Shown here: positions 36,990 through 45,740 of the stretch, piece by piece
How the letters are laid out: each line of letters opens with the position of its first letter
Numbering within the stretch: position 1 is the stretch's first letter
The notes under the pieces: generated by a model
Seen by the model: only the letters and a program-made list of their open reading frames with translations
What the model was told of the DNA's origin: nothing
The model's database searches: none
DNA from: Iningainema tapete BLCC-T55
GTDB taxonomy: Bacteria; Cyanobacteriota; Cyanobacteriia; Cyanobacteriales; Nostocaceae
Direction: 5' to 3'
Length of the DNA: 64,000 nt
NCBI RefSeq assembly: GCF_014698965.1
Contig: NZ_JACXAE010000111.1
Location: forward strand, 1 to 64,000
Program-made: the position numbers and the translations under genes

Positions 36990-37406
36990 ATGCCTGCCAA
37001 AGACATTTATCACGATACAGTTAAAACAGCGCTAGAAAAAGATGGATGGAAAATTACCAACGAACAGCTAAAATTAACTGTTGGTAACCGTTCTGTATAC
37101 GTTGATTTGGGAGCAGAAAAGCTATTTACAGCAGAAAAAGAAGGACGCAAAATAGCAGTTGAAATCAAGAGTTTTGTCAGCCCTTCTCTAGTTCGTGATT
37201 TAGAAGAAGCTATAGGTCAGTATGTTCTTTACTCCAACATTCTAGAGGAGCTAGATCCGCAACGTTTCCTGTATCTAGCAGTACCTATAGTTATATTTCG
37301 CGATTTCTTTTCGGAAACGATTTGTCAATTGCTATTGAGAAAAATATTAATTAGATTAATAGTATTTGACCCTCAGAAAAAGGAGCTTTCTGAATGGATA
37401 CATTAA
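36990..37406 (+). CDS. xisH: XisH family protein
   Basis: 138 residues of the XisH family, named from the factor that controls excision of the fdxN element in Anabaena heterocysts. Family hallmarks seen: AKDIYHDTVKTALEKDGWKI at the N-terminus, and KIAVEIKSFVSPSLVRDLEEAIGQY near 50-74, whose ExK is a PD-(D/E)XK-like nuclease core. Its gene overlaps xisI by 13 bases. Many cyanobacteria carry multiple xisHI pairs away from any excision element, so the role here may be toxin-antitoxin-like or unrelated to excision. Confidence 0.93.
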   Translation: MPAKDIYHDTVKTALEKDGWKITNEQLKLTVGNRSVYVDLGAEKLFTAEKEGRKIAVEIKSFVSPSLVRDLEEAIGQYVLYSNILEELDPQRFLYLAVPIVIFRDFFSETICQLLLRKILIRLIVFDPQKKELSEWIH

Positions 37407-37729
37407 CAAAATATCGAGAAAGTATTTACCAAATTCTTAAGTCTCATGCTGATATCCCCTACTCTTATGGTGAAATTAAATCTGATGTTGTTGTCAGCCA
37501 AGATCAAAATCACTATTTGCTGATGATTTCAGGTTGGAACGGTAATCTACGGATTCATGGTTGTGTAGTTGATGTCGAAATTATCAATGACAAAATTTGG
37601 ATTCAGCGCGATGGAATTGAGGATGGAATTACCGATGATTTGGTAGCCGCTGGTGTACCTAAAGATAAGATTGTTCTAGCATTTCATCCGCTTGAAGTTA
37701 GACCATATACTGGTTATGCAGTTTTTTAG
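37394..37729 (+). CDS. xisI: XisI family protein
   Basis: 111 residues of the XisI family. Hallmarks: YRESIYQILKSHA at the N-terminus, and GWNGNLRIHGCVVDVEIINDKIWIQRDGIEDGI near 48-80. The C-terminus KIVLAFHPLEVRPYTGYAVF is typical. It overlaps the end of xisH by 13 bases, so the two are made together and are thought to act as a complex. No XisF recombinase is in the window. Confidence 0.93.
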   Translation: MDTLTKYRESIYQILKSHADIPYSYGEIKSDVVVSQDQNHYLLMISGWNGNLRIHGCVVDVEIINDKIWIQRDGIEDGITDDLVAAGVPKDKIVLAFHPLEVRPYTGYAVF

Positions 37730-37746
37730 ATAGTATTGGTTTGCCT

Positions 37747-37789
37747 ACAACGCTTCGGAGTTACCTCTCATCGACAAAATTGCTAGATT
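37747..37789. repeat. 26-base direct repeat, right copy, with decayed flank
   Basis: The exact match to 36549-36574 is at 37764-37789. Read on the minus strand it would encode SSNFVDER and then a stop, so it is a decayed fragment of the 118-residue gene or a paralogue. Confidence 0.65.
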
Positions 37790-37864
37790 CAACGCTCCGG
37801 ATGTATTAAAAAATACGAGAAAAGAAAAATATATACCACTGATAAATTTTTCTTTTTCTCACTC

Positions 37865-38488
37865 ATGTATAAAAATACTTTTAATCATCACTCCAGCAGT
37901 GGGTTCACGCTGCTGGAGTCACTGGTAGTAATTGTCTTTATTGGTATATTAAGCGCGATCGCACTCCCCAATTGGCTAGCTTTTGTCGATATTCAACGCC
38001 TTAATACAGCCCAAGACGAAGTTTACCAAGCCATGCGTCAAGCTCAAAGCCAAGCAATCAAGCAAAAATCTACTTGGCAGATTAGCTTGCGCGAACAAAA
38101 TAACGTTGTACAATGGGCAGTTCATCCAGCCGACGCGGAAAAATTTATTCCTGATGCTGTCAGTGCCAACGATCATCTATGGCATAATCTTGAGCAAAAT
38201 ATTCGCATCGATCAACAAACAAACAATAAAGGTAAATACGAAACAACTTTTTCAAAACAAACTTCACCCTTAATCTGGCGGCTAATGTTTAACTACCAAG
38301 GTTGTCCCGTATACAAAGTTGGAAATGAGTGTACCCAAACATCACTAAGAACACTTGGACAAATCACCTTTAAAAGCCAAAACGGTGGTAAAGATAGACG
38401 TTGTATCTACATGTCTACAGTATTAGGTGCAATCCGCACAGGAAAAGATCACGCAAAAGCTAATAAAAACAACAAATATTGCTACTAG
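37865..38488 (+). CDS. Pseudopilin-like protein with prepilin leader (GspH/FimT type)
   Basis: 207 residues. The N-terminus GFTLLESLVVIVFIGILSAI is a type IV prepilin signal, cleaved after the glycine and methylated on the phenylalanine. The hydrophobic helix and QRLNTAQDEVYQAMRQAQSQA follow as in GspH/FimT minor pilins. The C-terminal part includes two cysteine pairs (NYQGCPVY, GNECTQ, RRCIYM and KYCY). It likely takes part in a type IV pilus or related secretion or motility machine. No other pilus gene is adjacent. Confidence 0.88.
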   Translation: MYKNTFNHHSSSGFTLLESLVVIVFIGILSAIALPNWLAFVDIQRLNTAQDEVYQAMRQAQSQAIKQKSTWQISLREQNNVVQWAVHPADAEKFIPDAVSANDHLWHNLEQNIRIDQQTNNKGKYETTFSKQTSPLIWRLMFNYQGCPVYKVGNECTQTSLRTLGQITFKSQNGGKDRRCIYMSTVLGAIRTGKDHAKANKNNKYCY

Positions 38489-38618
38489 TACGTCGGGCGC
38501 GTAAATAGAGCAACCATTTAAAATCGCTAAAAAGCCCATTCCATAATACTTTTGACTTTTGACTTTTAACTTTTGACTTTCGCGCAGCGGTGCTAGGGTG
38601 TAAGGGGGAGTATTTTCA

Positions 38619-39272
38619 ATGAAATTACCACAAATCGCCAAACAACACTTAATTATTTTCACTCGCTATCCAGAAGCGGGTAAGACAAAAACCCGGTTGA
38701 TACCAGCATTAGGGGCAGAAGGGGCGGCTTCACTTCATCGTCAAATGACTGAACACACCTTATCTCAAGTTCGACAGTTACACATTGATCCCCCACACGG
38801 GGGGTTCTCTTTTGAAGTGCGGTATGCAGGTGGTGACTTGCAACTCATGCAAGATTGGTTGGGAACTGACTTAGTTTACCAGTCTCAAGGCGAGGGAGAT
38901 TTGGGACAAAGGATGGTGCGATCGCTCGTAGCATTTGAATCTGGTACAGAACAAGCAGTGATCATTGGTAGTGATTGCCCAGGCTTGAATACTCAAATTT
39001 TAGCACAAGCATTTAAGCATTTATATTTACACGACCTTGTACTTGGTCCAGCATTGGATGGTGGTTATTACTTAATCGGTTTGCGATGTTTAATTAAAGA
39101 ATTATTTACTAATATTGACTGGGGAACTGCTAGAGTATTGCAACAGACTATAGATGTTGCTCAGCAACTTAATCTATCAGTTGCTGACTTACCGCCTTTA
39201 GCTGATGTTGATCGACCAGAGGATTTGCCTATATGGGAAAAAATTGTTAATTCCAACTCTAACTTGGTATAG
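38619..39272 (+). CDS. TIGR04282-type glycosyltransferase (DUF2064; arsenosugar-linked family)
   Basis: 217 residues of a GT-A-like family often found next to arsenosugar genes. Hallmarks: IIFTRYPEAGKTKTRLIPALG near 10-30, IIGSDCPGLN near 115-124 and LGPALDGGYYLIGL near 139-152. Residues about 55-64 (IDPPHGGFSF) are encoded by a small palindrome (CCCCCACACGGGGGG) that looks like an in-frame insertion into a loop of the family fold. No other arsenosugar gene is present, so the substrate is open. Confidence 0.87.
   Translation: MKLPQIAKQHLIIFTRYPEAGKTKTRLIPALGAEGAASLHRQMTEHTLSQVRQLHIDPPHGGFSFEVRYAGGDLQLMQDWLGTDLVYQSQGEGDLGQRMVRSLVAFESGTEQAVIIGSDCPGLNTQILAQAFKHLYLHDLVLGPALDGGYYLIGLRCLIKELFTNIDWGTARVLQQTIDVAQQLNLSVADLPPLADVDRPEDLPIWEKIVNSNSNLV
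38780..38803. repeat. Small C/G-rich palindrome inside the glycosyltransferase gene
   Basis: GATCCCCCACACGGGGGGTTC-type hairpin in frame in the coding region. It resembles the CCCCCC/GGGGGG element at 19043-19082. Confidence 0.5.
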
Positions 39273-39433
39273 TCCTACACTAGGAATTTTCTGAGGACAA
39301 GCTGACTTACAGATGATAATGTAGTATAAATAAAAACTAAAACAAAAAATCATTCTTAAGTAGGGTCATCAGAACAATCTTACATTAACTTGAAATATGA
39401 TCGTTACTCTTATTGATCACGAGATGAAACACA

Positions 39434-40267
39434 ATGAATAACCGTTTTATGACTGTAAATGCTTCCCGCACGTTGAAAGTGGTGGGAGTCATCTTGCTTT
39501 TATCCTTCTTGCTGGACTTTTTAATTCTGTTGTTTCCCTTTCAACCGACTAATAGGGCATGGCAAATCGATCTAGCTACAGCGCTAGTTGATCGCGGAAT
39601 TGTACCTATGGTAGGATTGGGTATGCTATTTGCTGGACATTGGATTGATAGTACCGATGACAGCATTCCACAGGGTATAGATCTGCGATTCCCGGCGCTG
39701 ATTCTTTCTAGTATTCTCGGTTTTTTGTTTTTGGTGATTTTTCCCTTACACCTAAATAACGTTCGCCAAGCTAGCGCTCAAGCGGTGACTCGAATTTCTA
39801 CAGAAGCTGATCAAGCAGAAACCCAATTGAAAAATCAGCTTTCGCAAGTGCAAGCTCAACTAGGCAATGATAAAGTCAAAGCAGCACTAGAACAGCAGAA
39901 AGCTCAATTTAAAGCTCAGTTTACCGACTTACTCAAAGATGAGCAGCGATATAAGCAAGCACTAGAAAATCCTAACCTCCCCGCAGCACAGAAAGATCTA
40001 CTCAAGAAGTTCAAAGCAAATCCACAAGAGCTAGATAAATTTATTGCTCAGCAAAGCGATCCCCAGCAACTTGCTAATCAAAGATTGAGCCAAATTCGTG
40101 AAAGTAGAGAAACTGCTGAGCAACAAGCTAAGGATAGAGCTTGGAAGTCTGGATTAAGAATCGGTATTAGCAGTCTGCTACTATCCATCGGCTACATTAT
40201 CATCGGCTGGACAGGATTGAGAAGTATGGGTGCTGTACAAGGCGCTCGTAAAGCACCTGCACGCTAA
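39434..40267 (+). CDS. HpsJ-like membrane protein
   Basis: 277 residues (an ATG at 39449 is an alternative start). Membrane helices lie at about 18-36, 53-68 and 85-105; then comes a long periplasmic or cytoplasmic Gln/Ala-rich coiled coil from about 115 to 240 (QAETQLKNQLSQVQAQLG), and a last helix at 245-262. This matches the HpsJ family of cyanobacterial membrane proteins, first linked to hormogonium polysaccharide in Nostoc. The following glycosyltransferase gene fits a shared polysaccharide role. Assignment to the family is by overall pattern. Confidence 0.65.
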   Translation: MNNRFMTVNASRTLKVVGVILLLSFLLDFLILLFPFQPTNRAWQIDLATALVDRGIVPMVGLGMLFAGHWIDSTDDSIPQGIDLRFPALILSSILGFLFLVIFPLHLNNVRQASAQAVTRISTEADQAETQLKNQLSQVQAQLGNDKVKAALEQQKAQFKAQFTDLLKDEQRYKQALENPNLPAAQKDLLKKFKANPQELDKFIAQQSDPQQLANQRLSQIRESRETAEQQAKDRAWKSGLRIGISSLLLSIGYIIIGWTGLRSMGAVQGARKAPAR

Positions 40268-40295
40268 TTTACACGGGTACACGTAGATGAATTCT

Positions 40296-40324
40296 GTAGA
40301 GACGTTCCGCCGGAACGTCTCTAC
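40296..40324. repeat. GTAGAGACG palindrome, copy 8
   Basis: Arms GTAGAGACGTTCC and GGAACGTCTCTAC, between the HpsJ-like and glycosyltransferase genes. Confidence 0.85.
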
Positions 40325-40351
40325 CACCGAAAAATTTATCACAACTAATTT

Positions 40352-41221
40352 ATGTTTTCAATTTACATATTGACGTATAACGAAGAAATAGATATAGCAG
40401 CTTGTATTGAGTCAGCGATGCTATCAGATGACATTATTGTGGTAGACTCATGCAGTAGCGATCGCACTGTAGAAATTGCCAGTGGTTATCCAGTACGTGT
40501 AGTGCAACATGCCTTTGAAAGCCACGGGCGTCAACGTACTTGGATGTTAGAATCAATTCCCCCCAAGCATGAGTGGGTTTATATTCTGGAAGCCGATGAA
40601 AGAATGACACCAGAATTGTTTGCCGAATGCGACTTAGCAATTCAAAATCCACAATACATCGGCTACTACGTTGCTGAACGAGTCATGTTCATGAACACTT
40701 GGATTCGGCGCAGCACCCAGTACCCCCGTTACCAAATGCGTCTTTTCCGTCATGGTAAAGTTTGGTTTACAGACTACGGTCATACTGAGCGTGAAGTTTG
40801 TAATGGTGCAACCAGTTTCATCAAAGAAACCTATCCCCATTATACCTGTAGCAAGGGCTTGAGCCGCTGGATTGAAAAACACAACCGTTACTCTACTGAT
40901 GAAGCCAAAGAAACTCTTTATCAATTAGAAAGTGGAAGTGTTGACTGGCGGGATTTATTTTTTGGCAAATCAGAAGTTGAACGACGCCGCGCTCTCAAAG
41001 ACTTGTCTTTGCGCTTACCAGCAAGACCTCTGCTACGCTTTTTCTATATGTACTTTATTTTAGGTGGTTGTTTAGACGGACAAGCTGGCTTTGCTTGGTG
41101 TACACTACAAACTTTTTATGAATACCTAATCTTGCTCAAAGTCTGGGAAATGAAGCATATGCCCAAACCAGCAACAAATTCACAAGTTCTTTTAGATAAA
41201 GCCACAACCACCAAACCGTAG
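40352..41221 (+). CDS. Family 2 glycosyltransferase
   Basis: 289 residues of a GT2 family like the KdtX/WaaE type. YILTYNEE near 5-12, DSCSSDRT near 32-39 (nucleotide binding) and EADERM near 76-81 (metal site) are typical, as are RYQMRLFRHGKVWF and HYTCSKGLSRWIEKHNRYSTDEA. A hydrophobic segment near 230-246 follows. Its TAG stop codon lies inside a dispersed palindrome (41218-41245), so the last residues may have been altered by that insertion. It likely builds a surface polysaccharide together with the upstream HpsJ-like protein. The acceptor is unknown. Confidence 0.9.
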   Translation: MFSIYILTYNEEIDIAACIESAMLSDDIIVVDSCSSDRTVEIASGYPVRVVQHAFESHGRQRTWMLESIPPKHEWVYILEADERMTPELFAECDLAIQNPQYIGYYVAERVMFMNTWIRRSTQYPRYQMRLFRHGKVWFTDYGHTEREVCNGATSFIKETYPHYTCSKGLSRWIEKHNRYSTDEAKETLYQLESGSVDWRDLFFGKSEVERRRALKDLSLRLPARPLLRFFYMYFILGGCLDGQAGFAWCTLQTFYEYLILLKVWEMKHMPKPATNSQVLLDKATTTKP

Positions 41222-41245
41222 AGACGCTCCAGCGGAGCGTCTCCT
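41218..41245. repeat. GTAGAGACG palindrome, copy 9, at a gene end
   Basis: Arms GTAGAGACGCTCC and GGAGCGTCTCCT. It supplies the TAG stop of the glycosyltransferase gene. Confidence 0.8.
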
Positions 41246-41551
41246 GTGGTATAATAAAATTTGTGGAGTAATTCACCCAAGTCTTAGTACAAGAATTCAT
41301 AAATTCCTATCCTCAGAAGACAAAACCAAAGGTAAGTAGTTGCGCTATCTTCCTGCTCAGCGCAGCCACTTACCTTTACGCTATGACATAAAAAAGGAGA
41401 ATTGAAATAACGCACCAGTTTGATGACAGTGCGTTATACTAAATCCGCTATTAACCCGATTGTGTAGAGACGCTCCGGTGGAGCGTCTCTACAGATTTCA
41501 CACGCTTTTAAATTTATCCGATCAACTAAACAACAATTACTTTAAACTTTT
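41222..41551. other. Intergenic region before nusB with repeats
   Basis: No gene in 330 bases. Copies 9 and 10 of the GTAGAGACG palindrome lie at its two ends, with an AACGCACC/GTGCGTTA hairpin near 41409-41440 between them. The AAAAAAGGAG near 41390-41400 is a ribosome-site-like string without a following frame of note. Confidence 0.5.
41464..41492. repeat. GTAGAGACG palindrome, copy 10
   Basis: Arms GTAGAGACGCTCC and GGAGCGTCTCTAC with a 3-base loop, 59 bases before nusB. Confidence 0.85.
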
Positions 41552-42181
41552 ATGCAAGAACGTAAACCTCGTCAAATAGCTCGCGAATTGGCACTGTTAA
41601 GCCTGAGCCAGCTACCAGTAAACCCCAAGAAATTGGTTAATTTGCCGCAGGATCAACTAGTGCCTAAATTGGTACTCGCTGCAGTGCGCACCCTGAGAGC
41701 AGAAGTGCAAGATACCCTAGATAATGCAGCAGCAGAATTGCAACGCAGTAACGATCGCATCTTAACTAGCCAAACTCGCGCCAACGACATCAACACTGCT
41801 AGAACAATGCTAACTGAAGCGATCGCCTACACCCAAACAGCAATTAACCAACTAGGTGCAGCCGTCGAATTTCCCGAACTAATTCAGCTAGCCAACCAAG
41901 ACAAACAAGTTCGTGAGTATGCCAAAGACATCATTATTACTGTCAGTGAAAACCGTCAGGAAATAGATGAGCTGATTTCGGCTGCTTTAGTTGATTGGCA
42001 AGTAACCCGCCTTGCCCAGATTGACAGAGATATTCTCCGCATTGCTGCAGGGGAAATGAAGTTTCTTGACGTTCCACAAAGCGTGGCAATCAACGAAGCT
42101 GTAGAATTAGCCAAACGCTACAGTGACGAAGACAGTCATCGCTTCATCAACGGTGTTTTGCGCCGAGTGACTGAACAATAA
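41552..42181 (+). CDS. nusB: Transcription antitermination factor NusB
   Basis: 209 residues. The N-terminal [13 protein letters not shown]-type segment (here [13 protein letters not shown] near 9-21) is the NusB start. The C-terminal block [23 protein letters not shown] near 147-169, then [29 protein letters not shown], is diagnostic. Between them lies a cyanobacterial insertion of about 60 residues, making it longer than the E. coli protein (139). NusB binds BoxA RNA with S10 in rRNA antitermination. It precedes ftsY by 44 bases. Confidence 0.95.
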   Translation: MQERKPRQIARELALLSLSQLPVNPKKLVNLPQDQLVPKLVLAAVRTLRAEVQDTLDNAAAELQRSNDRILTSQTRANDINTARTMLTEAIAYTQTAINQLGAAVEFPELIQLANQDKQVREYAKDIIITVSENRQEIDELISAALVDWQVTRLAQIDRDILRIAAGEMKFLDVPQSVAINEAVELAKRYSDEDSHRFINGVLRRVTEQ

Positions 42182-42225
42182 ATATCCTGATAAATTTATG
42201 GTATTGGAATATATTTAGTAAAATT

Positions 42226-43743
42226 ATGGTTTTTAATTGGTTTCGTCGTCAATATAATGATTCTCCTTCATCTCAACCAGAACAGGAAGACAAGAGCGCA
42301 CAACCACCTCAACCAGAAACAACCCAAACCTCAACACCAGATGCCACAGCCGATTTATTAGCGTTTGCGAAAGCGGCATACAAAAATATCCAAGAAAAGC
42401 AACAACCCCAGCCCACAGAAACCCCAACTAATGATGCTGTAGAAGTAGTTGAAGCAACCGCTGATGAACCAGATCCTATAGATGAAGATACCCAAACAGC
42501 AGTGGCAGCAATTGCTGATGAGCCGGATGCAGAAATTGAGCCAGAACAAGTACCAGAATCTACTGAAGTGTCTGTTATAGAGGAGACAGTAACAGCGCCA
42601 ACTACTTTATCTTTCCTGGAAAGAGCAGCCGCCGCTCGCCAAGCTAAGCAGGAAAGATTGAATCAAAATGCAATTGAAGTATCAGAACCAGAAGTAGCAC
42701 AGCTAGTCACTTCCACAGAATCAACACGAATTCCGGAAGCCTTGGATGAAGGATTTTTGTGGTCAACTTCCGTGATTGCTGGACAGGGTAGGCGTCCGGA
42801 AGACGTTTCTATTGAAGAAATAAATTGGTTAAAAAAGCTACGCAAAGGTTTAGATAAAACTCGCCGTAATATTGTTAACCAATTGAAGGCGATTGTCGGT
42901 CAAGGTCCACTCAACGCGGATGCAGTGTCGGAAATTGAGTCGTTGCTACTTCAAGCTGATGTGGGTGTAGAAGCTACAGATTACATTATCACTACTCTAC
43001 AAAACAAGCTGCGCCAAGAAACCCTACCACCAGAAGAAGCGATCGCCTACCTCAAACAAATCCTCCGGGATATGCTAGACGAACCTGTCACAAGGTACAA
43101 AGGTACATTTGTACCAGAAAAAGAAAATTTAAATATTTGGTTAATTACTGGGGTAAATGGTGCTGGTAAAACTACTACAATTGGTAAAATTGCCCATTTA
43201 GCGCAAAAATCAGGCTATAAATGCTTAATCGGAGCCGCTGACACCTTCCGCGCCGCTGCTGTGGAACAAGTGAAGATTTGGGGCGCAAGAAGCGGTGTAG
43301 AAGTAGTTGCCAATCCCGGAAAGAATACAGATCCGGCTGCAGTGGTGTTTGATGCGATCGCAGCGGCAACGTCACGCTCAACAGAATTACTTTTAGTAGA
43401 TACCGCTGGAAGACTGCAAAATAAGAAAAACTTGATGGATGAACTCAGTAAAATCCGTCGAATTATCAACAAAAAAGCGCCAGATGCAAAAGTAGAATCA
43501 CTGTTGGTTCTAGACGCCACTTTAGGGCAAAATGGATTGCGTCAAGCCGAAGTTTTTTCGGAAGCTGCCCAAGTTAGTGGTGTAGTCTTAACCAAGCTCG
43601 ATAGCACCGCTAAAGGGGGTATTGCCCTTGCCGTTGTACGGCAGCTAGGTTTACCCATTCGCTTTATTGGTGCTGGTGAAGGAATGGAAGACTTGCGTCC
43701 TTTCTCTAGTTACGAGTTTGTTGAAGCTTTGTTAAGTGGTTAG
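42226..43743 (+). CDS. ftsY: Signal recognition particle receptor FtsY
   Basis: 505 residues. The first about 190 are an acidic, Pro/Gln/Glu-rich A domain. The NG GTPase domain follows: G1 GVNGAGKTTT near 307-316, DTFRAAAVEQV near 339-349, G3 VDTAGR near 392-397, and TKLDSTAKGGIAL near 452-464. It docks SRP-bound ribosomes at the membrane. The enzyme looks complete. It is likely co-transcribed with nusB. Confidence 0.96.
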   Translation: MVFNWFRRQYNDSPSSQPEQEDKSAQPPQPETTQTSTPDATADLLAFAKAAYKNIQEKQQPQPTETPTNDAVEVVEATADEPDPIDEDTQTAVAAIADEPDAEIEPEQVPESTEVSVIEETVTAPTTLSFLERAAAARQAKQERLNQNAIEVSEPEVAQLVTSTESTRIPEALDEGFLWSTSVIAGQGRRPEDVSIEEINWLKKLRKGLDKTRRNIVNQLKAIVGQGPLNADAVSEIESLLLQADVGVEATDYIITTLQNKLRQETLPPEEAIAYLKQILRDMLDEPVTRYKGTFVPEKENLNIWLITGVNGAGKTTTIGKIAHLAQKSGYKCLIGAADTFRAAAVEQVKIWGARSGVEVVANPGKNTDPAAVVFDAIAAATSRSTELLLVDTAGRLQNKKNLMDELSKIRRIINKKAPDAKVESLLVLDATLGQNGLRQAEVFSEAAQVSGVVLTKLDSTAKGGIALAVVRQLGLPIRFIGAGEGMEDLRPFSSYEFVEALLSG

Positions 43744-44111
43744 TTAAGGGTTAAAGGGTAAGGGTAATTAGCTCCCTCCCTGACTCTCAACTAAAAACTG
43801 TATTTGATAGTTTTTATACCTAAAGGTATATGAATTAATCATCAAACTGTGTAATAATTACGAACCATTCCTGTAAATTAAAAAACTTATTGTTTTTTAC
43901 AATTTGGTTTTTTAAAAAGAAATAATCTTACAAATTACTATTAACATTATCAAATAAAAGGAATAAATGTAAAACTTTCCAGACATTCATCTTACGTCTT
44001 TCTACTCTTGCTAAACTAACTATGTTTATCTCAATATAGTTTAGCAATGAAAAAATAAATATATTTTATTAAGTAATTTACAACTTACTACTCTAAATTG
44101 CAATCAAACCT
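43744..44111. other. AT-rich intergenic region
   Basis: 368 bases with no gene. The sequence is strongly AT-rich, with a TTTTTTACAATTTGGTTTTTT stretch near 43894-43914. It probably carries the promoter of the downstream phosphatase. I see no clear RNA gene or repeat family. Confidence 0.4.
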
Positions 44112-45509
44112 GTGCCAGTGTCTCAACCGCCCTCTCAACCCACTGAAAGTAATAATAGTGCTATGACAGATGTCACTCCAGTTGTGGCGCTGAAAGAACT
44201 TGTAGCACGGCTTTCTCGGGAACAAAACAAAATTCAAGATTTGTTGAGTTCTTTAGGATTTGCCCTGAGGAGCTTCAACAATTTGAACCAGTTTTTGGAA
44301 CTGATTCCGCTGATGGCGACAAGAGTAACAGATGCAGATGGTAGCGCTTTATTTCTCTACAAACCTAACGGACAAATCAGGTTAGAACAGCTACACTGGC
44401 AGGATAGCCGCCAGCGTAAGAATATACGTAAAGTACTAGAAACAGTCAGCAATCAAGTCACAATCGCCCCTAATGATAACCAAATAGCAACCCCCACAAA
44501 TGTTTTAAATGACCAGATGCATCGCTATTTGGGACCAGATATGCAAGTCTTTGGTACGGCAATTCTCGTCAAGCATACCGAAAGGGGGTGGTTGTGTGTT
44601 TTGAGTCGATCGCCAGAATATACATGGACAGAAACTCGACAAAAGTTAGTTCGCCTAGTCGCAGACCAAACAGCAGTAGCAATTGAAAATGATGAACTTG
44701 CTGTAGAATTACGTAAAAAAGAACGCTTAGATCAAGAATTAGAAATTGGCGCGGAAATCCAACGACGGCTTCTGCCCCGGCAATGTCCTTTTATTCCTGG
44801 TGTAGCTTTAGCTGCACGTTGCCGACCGGCAAATCGTGTTGGGGGAGATTACTACGACTTTATTCCCACCAGTCATAACCAGATTATTCTCCAAAATATT
44901 CAAGATAACTCAGAAGAAGGTCGCTGGGGTTTGGTAATTGGCGATGTTATGGGTAAAGGAGTCCCCGCCGGATTAATTATGACGATGATGCGGGGTATGC
45001 TGCGTGGAGAAGTACTACATGGACACTCCCCAGGAAAAATTTTACAAAACTTAAACCGGGTGATGTATGCGGATTTGGAAAATTCTCACCGCTTTGTTAC
45101 TATGTTCTACTCAGAATACGATCCGGAAACGAGAATTTTATCTTACAGTAATGCTGCACACAATCCTCCGTTTTGGTGGCACGCAGCAACGAAAACTGTG
45201 TCACGTTTGGACACTTTGGGAATGCTAATTGGTTTGGATGCCCATAGCGAATATGAAGATGCCCAAGCACAATTAGAACCAGGAGACATCATTGTGTATT
45301 ACACTGATGGTTTTACTGATGCGGCAGCTGCTAGTGGCGATCGCTATGATGAAGAAAACCTGCTATTAGCATTTGACTGTGCTTGCAGACATTACAGCGA
45401 TCCAGAGGAAATTCTTGATTACCTTTTTGATCAAGTGCAGGAGTTTGTTGGTAGTAATAAGCAAAACACTGATGATATGACACTGGTTGTTTTACAAATT
45501 ACAGAGTAG
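44112..45509 (+). CDS. GAF domain PP2C-type phosphatase (SpoIIE/RsbU family)
   Basis: 465 residues from a GTG start; an ATG at 44163 is an alternative. A GAF domain at about 45-195 (RVTDADGSALFLY near 72-84) should bind a small ligand. A short coiled coil (RKKERLDQELEIGAEIQRRLLP) leads to the SpoIIE-like phosphatase domain: GGDYYDF near 252-258, GDVMGKGVPAGL near 278-289, NAAHNPPFWW near 354-363, GDIIVYYTDGFTDA near 395-408. Such proteins dephosphorylate anti-sigma antagonists in partner-switching pathways. No partner gene is adjacent. Confidence 0.93.
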   Translation: MPVSQPPSQPTESNNSAMTDVTPVVALKELVARLSREQNKIQDLLSSLGFALRSFNNLNQFLELIPLMATRVTDADGSALFLYKPNGQIRLEQLHWQDSRQRKNIRKVLETVSNQVTIAPNDNQIATPTNVLNDQMHRYLGPDMQVFGTAILVKHTERGWLCVLSRSPEYTWTETRQKLVRLVADQTAVAIENDELAVELRKKERLDQELEIGAEIQRRLLPRQCPFIPGVALAARCRPANRVGGDYYDFIPTSHNQIILQNIQDNSEEGRWGLVIGDVMGKGVPAGLIMTMMRGMLRGEVLHGHSPGKILQNLNRVMYADLENSHRFVTMFYSEYDPETRILSYSNAAHNPPFWWHAATKTVSRLDTLGMLIGLDAHSEYEDAQAQLEPGDIIVYYTDGFTDAAAASGDRYDEENLLLAFDCACRHYSDPEEILDYLFDQVQEFVGSNKQNTDDMTLVVLQITE

Positions 45510-45670
45510 TAGTTTATGGTTGATGGAAAAGGTAACCCGTCCCTACATTTTCAGAAATGGGCATAGATGCTGGTGAAGATACTAAATTAAATGGAAAATT
45601 ATGCTTATGTGGAAAAAAATAATGGGATGTAGCAGCTCGCCATAAGTAAGCCTTGACTTATGTAAGGGTT

Positions 45671-45702
45671 GATAGCCGAAGTCCGTTAAAACGGACTAAA
45701 TA
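45671..45702. repeat. AGTCCGTT-AACGGACT hairpin repeat
   Basis: A small palindrome AAGTCCGTTAAAACGGACT in the 231-base gap between the RsbU-type phosphatase and the next gene, of a type commonly dispersed in cyanobacterial genomes. Confidence 0.5.
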
Positions 45703-45740
45703 TATCTCCACTAAGCTGTGTTCTTACTTAAGCTATTAGC

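Noticed and set aside
36990-37729. A programmed-excision (fdxN-type) element
   Set aside because: XisH and XisI are present but there is no XisF recombinase or nif gene; xisHI pairs are often found alone.
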